This document shows, piece by piece, positions 34,238 to 40,814 of a stretch of 40,814 nt of DNA (within the stretch, counting starts at the first letter, position 1; every line of letters begins with the position of its first letter). The translations under genes were made by a program, and so were the position numbers. The notes under the pieces were generated by a model. That model did not search any database. It was not told the DNA's origin and worked only from the letters and a program-made list of their open reading frames with translations. The DNA comes from Defluviitaleaceae bacterium (lineage in GTDB: Bacteria; Bacillota; Clostridia; Lachnospirales; WQUN01). Where the stretch lies: contig WQVY01000019.1 in assembly GCA_009785605.1 (NCBI GenBank), forward strand, positions 1 to 40,814. Reading direction: 5' to 3'.

Positions 34238-34899
34238 AACTTACACAACTACTAAGCCATGTAGACCATACGCTACTAAGCACAACATCAACCACCCAAG
34301 ACTATGCAAAGTTATGCGAAGAAGGCCTTATCCACAACGTTGCCAGCGTGTGCATACCACCATCACGCGTGAAGTTTTGTGCCCAATATCTGCAAGGGCG
34401 GGTAAAGGTTTGTACGGTTGTGGGGTTCCCCAACGGTTATAGCAATTCGTATATCAAGGCAATAGAAGCCACAGATGCTATAAACAACGGTGCAAGTGAG
34501 ATTGACATGGTAATAGACATAGGCCGCGCCAAAGAGCATGACTACAGTGCAGTACTTGCCGATATACAGCAAGTACGCCGCGCCACAATAGGCCATACAC
34601 TTAAAGTAATTATAGAAACAGCAGTGCTTACTACCCAAGAAAAAATAGACCTATGCCAAGTAGTAAGCGAGTCCGGCGCAGACTATATAAAGACCTCTAC
34701 AGGCTTTGCGGCAAATGGTGCAACTTTTGATGATGTGGTACTATTGCGTAAGCATGTAGCCACTGAAGTAAAAGTCAAAGCTGCCGGCGGGATATCTACG
34801 TTGGATGACGCTTTGCAATTTATACAACTTGGCGCAGATAGACTTGGCACCAGCCGTATAGTCAAGATTATCCAGGGGATGGATGGTACAGGGTACTAG
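34234..34899 (+). CDS. deoC: Deoxyribose-phosphate aldolase
   Basis: Cleaves 2-deoxy-D-ribose 5-phosphate to glyceraldehyde 3-phosphate and acetaldehyde in deoxynucleoside salvage. At 221 aa it has normal length. Family motifs are clear: SVCIPP, VVGFPNGY, SEIDMVIDIG, the Schiff-base lysine Lys153 in DYIKTSTGF, and the proton-relay lysine Lys182 in KVKAAGGIST. It starts inside the stop codon of the preceding membrane protein gene (ATGA overlap). No other deo genes are near. Confidence 0.97.
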   Translation: MKLTQLLSHVDHTLLSTTSTTQDYAKLCEEGLIHNVASVCIPPSRVKFCAQYLQGRVKVCTVVGFPNGYSNSYIKAIEATDAINNGASEIDMVIDIGRAKEHDYSAVLADIQQVRRATIGHTLKVIIETAVLTTQEKIDLCQVVSESGADYIKTSTGFAANGATFDDVVLLRKHVATEVKVKAAGGISTLDDALQFIQLGADRLGTSRIVKIIQGMDGTGY

Positions 34900-34918
34900 A
34901 ATGAATAAAGTACTTTCA

Positions 34919-34975
34919 CACCTCACCAACGATATAGCGAACTAATTCGCTACAGTTGAGTGAGGTTTTTTATTT
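34919..34975 (+). terminator. Terminator after deoC
   Basis: A long stem: CCTCAC/GTGAGG outer arms, AAC/GTT, then TAGCGA/TTCGCTA, followed by a run of T (TTTTTTATTTT). The next gene begins soon after and may rely on readthrough or its own promoter. Confidence 0.85.
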
Positions 34976-34998
34976 TATATATAAAGGAGAACATGTTT

Positions 34999-35763
34999 AT
35001 GAAAAAATGGGAGCAAGCAGCAAGAAGTTTTATAGACTCGTGTAGCTTCAAAGACGAAATAGATGCTGTATTTTTAACAGGAAGCTACGCTTCTGGTAAT
35101 GCGGATGAATTTTCCGACATTGACCTATACATCGTGCTAAGCAATGATGCCAAATGGCGGGAGCGTGGCAACAAGTATGTAGATGGTTTCATAATCGAAT
35201 ACTTCGCCAACCCTTTACGCAAAATTATGAACTATATCGACGACTCATATGCCAACGCGAGTCTAATTGAGATAAATATGATACTAAGCGGGGTCGTAAT
35301 TTATAACCAAAACTCGGCAGCAGAAAAAGTAATAGACTACTGTACGCAAAAATCAATGACCGACTTCCCTAAAATGGGCGAGTTTAACATTAAAACAGGA
35401 CTGCTCACGCTGTGGGACAGCCATGACGAGTTACACAGGGCTTACAAAAAGCAAAGTCTAGACATGACAATGCAGTTTTACGAGTTTATGAGAAGTGCGT
35501 TTGAGTTGTATTCCCGGTATATATGCTCGCCTGTGCCTGGACATCATAAGCTGTATAGGTGGCTTTTGGATGAAAATTATCATCAAAGATATGGCTTACC
35601 CACATACAATGACCCGGTTTTCCTTGAAATGGTCAAGCATGTTTTTAAGGTTACCGGCGAAAAGGCTATGTACGACTTATCACATGATATCTATACCTAT
35701 GTCACCCACAAGATGGGTGGGTTTGACATTGGTAGCTATGTACTACACGGGCCATGTGATTAA
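34999..35763 (+). CDS. Nucleotidyltransferase-fold protein (aminoglycoside adenylyltransferase-like)
   Basis: A 254-aa protein with an N-terminal polymerase-beta-type nucleotidyltransferase domain: FLTGSYASG (Gly28-Ser29) followed by SDIDLYIVL, supplying the metal-binding acids Asp40 and Asp42. The C-terminal half is helical. I chose ATG at 34999 (MKKWEQ), 9 nt after GGAG; the ATG at 34993 is only 3 nt from it. Relatives include aminoglycoside adenylyltransferases and uncharacterised nucleotidyltransferases. Resistance cannot be claimed from sequence. It follows the deoC terminator and converges with selD. Confidence 0.75.
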   Translation: MKKWEQAARSFIDSCSFKDEIDAVFLTGSYASGNADEFSDIDLYIVLSNDAKWRERGNKYVDGFIIEYFANPLRKIMNYIDDSYANASLIEINMILSGVVIYNQNSAAEKVIDYCTQKSMTDFPKMGEFNIKTGLLTLWDSHDELHRAYKKQSLDMTMQFYEFMRSAFELYSRYICSPVPGHHKLYRWLLDENYHQRYGLPTYNDPVFLEMVKHVFKVTGEKAMYDLSHDIYTYVTHKMGGFDIGSYVLHGPCD

Positions 35764-35809
35764 GCGGATTAATTTGCTCTAAGCATGGATACTATTCTAT
35801 GTATACAAA

Positions 35810-35840
35810 GCGGGCTCCCCCTCGAAAGAGTAGAGCCCGC
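35810..35840 (-). terminator. Terminator of selD
   Basis: An 8-bp perfect stem, GCGGGCTC/GAGCCCGC, with a 15-nt loop, 16 nt after the selD stop. TTTG follows on the minus strand. It lies in the convergent gap with the nucleotidyltransferase gene and may serve both. Confidence 0.7.
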
Positions 35841-35856
35841 AACAGAGTTATCGCAT

Positions 35857-36894
35857 TTACAATATCTCAATAGGGAACTGCCCCTGCGGGCGCACATCCC
35901 CAATAACAGCCGCTTGGACACCAGCCTTGGCCAGGTTAGACATAAGTACATATACATCTGCCTCTGGCACAGTCAACAGTAGTCCACCAGAAGTCTGGGG
36001 GTCAAACAAAATCATCCTTAGTGGATTTATGACACCGTCTGCGAAGCTTACCTTAGGAGATAAATATTCTGCGTTGCGCCTCGCCCCACCAGGGATTATA
36101 TCCCTCGCGGCCAACTCATATGCGCCGTCCAGTAATGGGATGTCTTTTGCGTTAAAAACTAAGGTGCAGTCGCTGGCCTCTGCCATTTCGCTGGCATGGC
36201 CTATGAAACCAAAGCCGGTTATATCTGTGCAAGCATGTACGCGGGTCTTTATGGCCGCATCACGGGCATATTTGTTAAGAGTAGCCATGGATGTAATAGC
36301 CTGGCCAAATTCGGTCTGGGTTATAAGGTCCTTTTTTGCCGCCGTTGCCAAAATACCGTTGCCAAGGGGCTTAGTAAGCACCAATACATCCCCAGGGCAA
36401 GCGCTGGCGTTACTCCATATTTCTCTTGGGTCAACACATGCGCTAACACACAGCCCATACTTTGGCTCGGGGTCAATGACAGAGTGACCACCGGCTATTA
36501 CGCCGCCGGCTTCTTGTACCTTTGTGGCACCACCGGCAACTATTGCGGCTATATCTTCTGGCGGCATACATGACGGTACGCACAGGATATTAAGCGCAAT
36601 ATTGGGTGTGGCCCCCATAGCATAGATATCTGACAGCGAATTAGCTGCCGCTATCTGCCCAAACTGGAACGGGTCATCTACTATTGGTGTAAAAAAGTCC
36701 ACGGTCTGGATAAGTGCCAAATCCTCGCGCAGCTTGTACACACACGCATCGTCGCTGGTGTTAAAGCCTACAAGCAACCCTGGATCGTGGGATGTTGGCA
36801 GAGCTTTCAAAATTTCGGATAGGGCCCCCGGCCCTAATTTTGCCGCTCACCCTGCGTGCGCAGACATATGAGAAAGGCGTTTTTTTTCGGTCAT
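35857..36894 (-). CDS. selD: Selenophosphate synthetase, itself a selenoprotein (in-frame UGA)
   Basis: Makes selenophosphate from selenide and ATP, the selenium donor for selenocysteine. A standard reading from the TTG at 36810 loses the N terminus. Starting from the ATG at 36894 (GAGGTG 10 nt upstream) gives MTEKKRLSHMSAHAG-UGA-AAKLGPGALSEIL, which joins in frame to the conserved KALPTSHDPGLLVGFNTSDDA. The UGA at 36849-36847 (codon 16) sits exactly where SelD proteins carry the catalytic Cys/Sec (G-C/U-x-x-K). A SECIS-like hairpin follows 10 nt later. Full length is 345 aa, normal for SelD. Further motifs are DFFTPIVDDPFQFGQIAAANSLSD and the glycine-rich AGGHS. The tRNA-Sec gene lies about 220 nt upstream. 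Confidence 0.95.
36820..36836 (-). promoter_or_regulatory. Bacterial SECIS-like hairpin of selD
   Basis: A perfect 7-bp stem, TAGGGCC/GGCCCTA, with a GGG loop, beginning 10 nt after the UGA codon. Stem length, distance and a G-bearing apical loop fit the SelB-binding SECIS of bacterial selenoprotein mRNAs. Confidence 0.85.
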
Positions 36895-36924
36895 ATGATT
36901 GATTCACCTCGTTCTAATTTAATA

Positions 36925-37025
36925 ATACGAATCTCAGAAAATCACGACGACAACCGAGTGGAAAATCGGCGGCTTTAAGCCGTTTTTCGCGATGTGTTGT
37001 CGACGATGATTTTCGAGATTCGTAT
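36925..37025. repeat. 101-bp imperfect palindrome between tRNA-Sec and selD
   Basis: Arms of about 30 bp (starting ATACGAATCTC and ending GAGATTCGTAT) match with one bulge on each side and one or two mismatches, and enclose an inner CGGCTTTAAGCCG stem. It occupies nearly all of the space where a selD promoter would be expected. It may be a palindromic mobile repeat or a structured 5' element. Confidence 0.75.
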
Positions 37026-37032
37026 AAGAAAT

Positions 37033-37067
37033 AAAAAAACCTGCTTCGTTTTCCTACGAAACAGGTT
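37033..37067 (-). terminator. Terminator of tRNA-Sec
   Basis: Stem AACCTG-(T)TTCGT with ACGAA-(G)CAGGTT, followed on the minus strand by seven T. It lies 50 nt after the tRNA 3' end, so selD is probably transcribed separately. Confidence 0.85.
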
Positions 37068-37116
37068 ATCACTATACATAAAGCATATCAAAAGCGCAAT
37101 AAAGCGCATATTATTT

Positions 37117-37213
37117 TGGCGGGAGTATGTGGGAATCGAACCCACCTAAGCAGCTACTAACCACTCTCACAGGTTTTGAAGACCAGGGCGCACACCAGCA
37201 CGCATCTACTCCC
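37117..37213 (-). tRNA. selC: tRNA-Sec (anticodon UCA)
   Basis: Selenocysteine tRNA reading UGA. The 97-nt length including encoded CCA is typical of the oversized Sec tRNA. The anticodon loop is CTTCAAA (anticodon at 37177-37179). The D stem has 6 pairs (GCGTGC/GTGCGC with wobbles), a Sec-tRNA hallmark. The T arm is GTGGG-TTCGATT-CCCAC, the acceptor stem GGGAGTA/TACTCCC, and the variable arm is long. It lies just upstream of selD and 46 nt downstream of the excisionase-like gene. No promoter is evident in that 46-nt gap, so it may be read from the upstream genes. Confidence 0.95.
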
Positions 37214-37248
37214 AGGACTGACTTTTTTAGAATGACTTCCGAAAATTA

Positions 37249-37270
37249 TCACTTGTTTATCACTTGTTCT
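37249..37270. repeat. 11-bp tandem repeat at the end of the excisionase-like gene
   Basis: TTATCACTTGT occurs twice back to back, covering the stop codon region of the HTH gene. It may be a small duplication at the edge of the inserted segment. It does not match the tRNA-Sec 3' end, so it is not an obvious attachment site. Confidence 0.5.
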
Positions 37271-37460
37271 TTTGTTGCTTGAGAATCCAATCTGATAATT
37301 TATCTACCAAAACCCGGTACTCACGTCCGAACTTTACGGATGGAAAGTCTTTTCTACGAACTAGATTATACGCCGTATCCCTTCCAATGTCTAATGTTTT
37401 TTGAAGCTCAGGCACAGTAATCATATGTGGTATGTAACTTTGTACTTCAATATTGACCAT
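37260..37460 (-). CDS. Excisionase-type helix-turn-helix protein, 66 aa
   Basis: A small MerR/AlpA-like DNA-binding protein of the excisionase (HTH_17) type. The core reads ITVPELQKTLDIGRDTAYNLVRRKDFPSVKFGREYRV, with the recognition helix DTAYNLVRR and the beta-wing arginines after FGR. I use ATG at 37460, 6 nt after AAGGAG; a TTG one codon earlier is possible. Such proteins direct excision of integrated elements or act as small regulators. An integrase would be expected next to it but tRNA-Sec follows instead, so the element end is either unusual or decayed. Confidence 0.8.
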   Translation of the reverse strand: MVNIEVQSYIPHMITVPELQKTLDIGRDTAYNLVRRKDFPSVKFGREYRVLVDKLSDWILKQQKNK

Positions 37461-37558
37461 CAATTTCTCCTTTGCTCATCAGAGCAATATGTACAATTCT
37501 TTTGGGGCTAAATTAAGCAATTATCTATATATAGAAAGATGCTTGTAATATCCCCACG

Positions 37559-39127
37559 CTATTCACATTCAATAAAATCTTCTATTATCCAATAAACTTT
37601 ATCTCTATAAGGATTCATTGTACCATCATCTAATTTTCTTCTTTTATCCTTATGGCTTAATATCGTGTACGGAAGGTCGTTTTCACCCAGAATACCTATT
37701 AGATTTCTAATGCCCATAGAAGGGCGTTTAAGTCCTGCTTTTTTGAATTCATCTTTTAAAGTCTCTTGTTCTGGCTTATGTAGATACTTCAACTTGTTTT
37801 CCTCAAGGTATTCTATGAAGGAATTATTTTTAACTGGGTCAATGTTAATAACCACTACTTTTGAAGCTAATTCATCACCTAGCCAATACTTAATAGCCTT
37901 GTCGTAACCATTGGCTAATGCCAGATAGATTACCTCTTCGTCATGACACAACTTAGCATACATTAGATTGTTTATGCGGAAGCCAGTGGGGGCATCTTCA
38001 TCTTGTGTATTGCTTGGGTCTCCAACATATGGATAGAAGCACTTAATTTCCCGCCACTCTTTTCTCTTTTTACCTCCACCATACTCTTGATAGAACATGT
38101 CTCTGTCCTCTTTGAATAAGTTTACCGGCTTCAACTGCTTGTCATTCATTTTTAAGAAATTATTTATCCCATACTTAGAATAGTTTTTTATGTAGAACGT
38201 GCAGCAATCATTACTATCTAAAGGACGCTTTCTTCCAAGGCTCTGTACCATTGAATCAACATCAAATATCTCCGTGAAAATATGTCTTATCGCCCTATCT
38301 TTAAAATCAATACCATTGTCCAAAACCTTTGTTGTAAATAGTATAGACTTGCTGAAAGTGATGTGTTCCTCGGAGTTACGTATTATCACATTAGGGTTGT
38401 ACAGCCGTCTTAACTTATCACTACTGCCGGAGCAATGATAATCTGCTTCATTCCCATAGATATCATACATTTCCAACATACGTTTTGCAGAATTACAGAA
38501 TACAATAATCTTGTCGTCTGGGTTTTTTGCAAGTATTCCATCTATCCATGCCGTAAGAGCAGATGCATTGTAAAGTATCACATCATTAACATAACTATAA
38601 TCTTTACTTATGGAGTATTTGTTTTCTTCCTTGACTTTGCCCATTGCCTGTAGCGTTGTAAAGAAGGATTTAGCAGTCGCACTCATTAAGATACAAACAT
38701 TCTCAGTCTGCTTCATCAAATAGTCACAAGTGATATCTGTATACTCGTTGAAGCTATCACTAAATAAATAATGAATCTCATCAAAAATTATGTAGTCGTA
38801 CTGTTCAATACCTATCTGTTCTAATATTTGGTTTTGCAATTTCTGGTATGACATTACATCTATATTGTCGAGTTCCAATTCCATTACTTGTGTCTGTATG
38901 GCTTCTCTCAATGACTTTCGATTACAAAGATATAATATTTGCTTCCCTTGCAATACTGTGTATGGAGCTAGTATATTAAATATGAAGTATGTCTTGCCCG
39001 TTCCAGTATCAGCGTCAAAGACTATAAACTCGTTATTCCATTGTTTGTATTGGTCAGAGATTAGGTCGCTAATATGCTTTGTTTTGGCTTGCCGGGTGTA
39101 ATTATGTTGTTTGTCTACGCTATACAT
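37559..39127 (-). CDS. SF2 DEAH-type helicase of a mobile element
   Basis: A 522-aa superfamily 2 helicase-like ATPase. Walker A GTGKT (residues 42-46), DEIH box (116-119), motif III LMSATAK (about 150), motif V region LFTTKVLDNGIDFKD and a motif VI-like QSLGRKRP are visible, so both RecA lobes are present. The C-terminal 170 residues match no domain I recognise. Its start overlaps the ParB-like gene by 8 nt, so the two proteins are made together. Similar pairs occur on plasmids and integrative elements and could serve replication, transfer or defence; the role is unknown here. Confidence 0.75.
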   Translation of the reverse strand: MYSVDKQHNYTRQAKTKHISDLISDQYKQWNNEFIVFDADTGTGKTYFIFNILAPYTVLQGKQILYLCNRKSLREAIQTQVMELELDNIDVMSYQKLQNQILEQIGIEQYDYIIFDEIHYLFSDSFNEYTDITCDYLMKQTENVCILMSATAKSFFTTLQAMGKVKEENKYSISKDYSYVNDVILYNASALTAWIDGILAKNPDDKIIVFCNSAKRMLEMYDIYGNEADYHCSGSSDKLRRLYNPNVIIRNSEEHITFSKSILFTTKVLDNGIDFKDRAIRHIFTEIFDVDSMVQSLGRKRPLDSNDCCTFYIKNYSKYGINNFLKMNDKQLKPVNLFKEDRDMFYQEYGGGKKRKEWREIKCFYPYVGDPSNTQDEDAPTGFRINNLMYAKLCHDEEVIYLALANGYDKAIKYWLGDELASKVVVINIDPVKNNSFIEYLEENKLKYLHKPEQETLKDEFKKAGLKRPSMGIRNLIGILGENDLPYTILSHKDKRRKLDDGTMNPYRDKVYWIIEDFIECE

Positions 39128-40433
39128 TACTAACCTCCGGCAAATTATTTTTCAATTCATGCACTTGCTGTTTGATTTCATCGTGTTTATCTATTTCATA
39201 ATCAATCATAAAATTTTTATAGTTATCAAACGGCACAAGTAGATTATACTTATCACCGCACAGCCCTAAGTCCATTTCTAACTCCTTGTAATATATCCTG
39301 CGTGGACGGTCTACATCCATCATAAAAGCAACTGATAAACTATCTTCTTTATTGTCTTTGAACACGTAATGAGTTTGAAAAGTAATCACTCTAAATTCTC
39401 TTGAGTCGGGTTCCGTCATAACAATGTCTTCTTCGTTTTCATCATCTGGAGGGTTATCAATCTCATAAAGAAGTTTATCTATAAAAAGTTTGCAAGCATT
39501 TAAGCTCCTTATAATACTTTGTACGGTTTGCTCGTCAACCTTAAAAGGCAAGGCTTCTTTTAGAGTGTTAAATTCATGACCTAGTCGGTTGGTACACTCG
39601 AGTAGCAAGTCTTTCGATTGTATCATGAAGGGTTTCTTGGTATCTTCATCAGCTAATTGCTGGATTAAATCTGCTATTTCATCTTGATACTCAGTCTCTT
39701 TTTCCTTAAAGCCATCTAACAGTTGTTCTTTCTCTAACTGCCATTCCTCTAATACCCTTTCAGATTCAATTCCTGTCATTGTAATAATTTTGTCAGTACC
39801 TATGTAATCAAAAAATTCAGACTGGGTTTCTGCTGGAAGCCTTGCATAAATCTTATATGCCGTTGTTGCACTTAATGATTCATTTTCAACCAATTCCTGT
39901 AGCTCAGGAATAAGATTAAGAAGACGCTTATAGTTGCTGTATTGTCGCTCTTCAAGATTTACTTTTTTTGCTATATCGCTCTGGGTGAAATAATTTCCTT
40001 CGGGGTCTTTGTTATGCCTCTTAGTTCCTATATTACCTGCGCTTCCTTGTCTCACACCATAAAGCCGTTCTAATTCTTTTATACAACGTGCTAATTTTAT
40101 GGGATTATGATTGCCCGGTACTCGTTGCTTTAGGTTTGAATCAATTAAGTCAAGCAACATGGCATCCTCTTTTAATAGCTCGTCCGTTTCCTCATATGCT
40201 TTTGTGAAACAGGGGATAGAGGTAATATTGAGTTCATTACATGCTCTCACTCGTTGGTGTCCAGAAATTATTACATTATCTTTGTTGATGGTTATTGCGT
40301 TCGTTATTCCACGTGCCTTTACTGATTCTAGGAACTCATCCCATGCATCTCCTGTAATGTTATCAAAGAACTCCTCATTTTTAGGGTGCGGCTTTAATAA
40401 CTTAATTGCTTCATACCGTTTTTCTTCTTGCAT
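39120..40433 (-). CDS. ParB/sulfiredoxin-fold protein with long C-terminal region
   Basis: A 437-aa protein with an N-terminal ParB-type nuclease fold. The hallmark is ISGHQRVRACNEL (GHQRVRA at 58-64, the ParB GxRRxxA-like box that binds CTP in ParB). A helix-turn-helix region follows (about 150-215, FTQSDIAKKVNLEERQYSNY and SLSATTAYKIYARL), then a coiled coil (about 225-265, very E/Q-rich). The last 120 residues are a beta-rich domain I do not recognise. ATG at 40433 follows AAAGGAG. No ParA partner is visible. The 8-nt overlap with the helicase gene suggests a functional pair. Confidence 0.8.
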   Translation of the reverse strand: MQEEKRYEAIKLLKPHPKNEEFFDNITGDAWDEFLESVKARGITNAITINKDNVIISGHQRVRACNELNITSIPCFTKAYEETDELLKEDAMLLDLIDSNLKQRVPGNHNPIKLARCIKELERLYGVRQGSAGNIGTKRHNKDPEGNYFTQSDIAKKVNLEERQYSNYKRLLNLIPELQELVENESLSATTAYKIYARLPAETQSEFFDYIGTDKIITMTGIESERVLEEWQLEKEQLLDGFKEKETEYQDEIADLIQQLADEDTKKPFMIQSKDLLLECTNRLGHEFNTLKEALPFKVDEQTVQSIIRSLNACKLFIDKLLYEIDNPPDDENEEDIVMTEPDSREFRVITFQTHYVFKDNKEDSLSVAFMMDVDRPRRIYYKELEMDLGLCGDKYNLLVPFDNYKNFMIDYEIDKHDEIKQQVHELKNNLPEVSNV

Positions 40434-40493
40434 ATTTTATTCTCCTTTATATGGATTTTTTTGATTTTTTTCAAATTTTTATTCATTGTTTCA

Positions 40494-40814
40494 TTATCCT
40501 TTTTTATTTATTGCCGAAATTGTTTTTTCATACAACGTTATAAATTGTTTAACAAAAACATTTTCAGAGCTTATCTTACCCCTTTTGGAATCCTCCTTCC
40601 CAAATCCACCATACTTACCAACATTCACACCATAATGTTGTTCCAGCGAATGAATAATTATAAATAGCAATGACGGGTCATTAATTGCGTCTACTAAATC
40701 AGCAAACCTATAAAACAATTCGTTGGTTAAATCTGGCGTATCTTTAGAATCGACTATGGATGATATCTTTTTAAGTGTCACAGCGTTATTAATCCGTGCC
40801 TGTGTGCTGTGTAG
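40494..40814 (-). CDS. Unknown protein, partial at window edge
   Basis: The frame is open through the window end: upstream of the GTG at 40781, the 11 codons to 40814 read LHSTQARINNA in frame without a stop, and the GTG has no ribosome site, so the true start lies outside. The visible part is soluble and predicted helical (DLTNELFYRFADLVDAINDPSLLFIIIHSLEQHYGV in part). I do not recognise it. It precedes the ParB-like gene in the same direction by 60 nt and is probably in the same operon. Confidence 0.55.
   Translation of the reverse strand, partial: LHSTQARINNAVTLKKISSIVDSKDTPDLTNELFYRFADLVDAINDPSLLFIIIHSLEQHYGVNVGKYGGFGKEDSKRGKISSENVFVKQFITLYEKTISAINKKG

Noticed and set aside
33451-34880. 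Shared string ATCCAGGGGAT upstream of 33527 and at the end of deoC
   Set aside because: Only about 11 bases match, one copy is coding, and no further similarity surrounds it; probably chance.
36811-36849. UGA upstream of selD as a true stop codon, making selD a truncated pseudogene
   Set aside because: Both sides of the UGA encode conserved SelD sequence in frame, a SECIS-like hairpin follows, and tRNA-Sec is adjacent.
1-40814. CRISPR array
   Set aside because: No series of short repeats with regular spacers was seen; the only repeats found are the pairs and palindromes listed.

Overview
The window looks like a chromosome segment of an anaerobic, moderately low-GC Firmicute, most likely a gut or rumen Clostridium-type (Lachnospirales-like) bacterium. 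This rests on gene style, strong AGGAGG ribosome binding sites, MalF/MalG-type ABC permease cassettes without an ATPase, a pectin (rhamnogalacturonan) degradation locus, and selenocysteine usage. Almost everything up to about 32 kb is on the minus strand.

Layout. 0.1-3.7 kb: pheS-pheT (phenylalanyl-tRNA synthetase). 3.8-23.0 kb: one long minus-strand rhamnogalacturonan utilisation locus. From its sigma-A promoter (about 22,990) it reads: a 976-aa solute-binding protein with a large N-terminal extension, two permeases, an NHL/TPR/Yip1-like membrane protein, a DUF5696-like membrane-anchored protein, two more permeases, a lipoprotein binding protein, a PL11 rhamnogalacturonan lyase and a GH2 enzyme. 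The last two have no signal peptide, so oligosaccharides are probably imported and cut inside the cell. Hairpins at several gene junctions probably adjust relative expression.

23.1-29.9 kb: a more A+T-rich insert that I read as a peptide natural-product (RiPP) locus under quorum-sensing-type control. It holds a small 76-aa gene, a radical SAM/SPASM maturase, a 43-aa three-cysteine precursor gene and two ABC exporters, all on the minus strand. Divergent to them is a 55-aa secreted-type peptide gene. Convergent with that is an XRE-TPR (RRNPP-like) regulator. Two matched 19-bp palindromes sit in the divergent promoter region, and a 90-bp direct repeat brackets the ABC pair. This is the best candidate for an undescribed system.

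30-36 kb: PspA with a Gly-rich membrane protein (envelope stress), a YtxH-like mini-protein, a sugar phosphate isomerase/epimerase, a two-gene operon of an unknown membrane protein with deoC, and a nucleotidyltransferase. 35.8-37.2 kb: the selenocysteine module. selD carries an in-frame UGA with a SECIS-like hairpin, so selenophosphate synthetase is itself a selenoprotein, and the tRNA-Sec gene lies just upstream of it. 37.2-40.8 kb: an A+T-rich mobile-element-like segment next to tRNA-Sec (excisionase-type HTH, SF2 helicase, ParB-like protein, and a gene running off the window edge). No integrase is visible.
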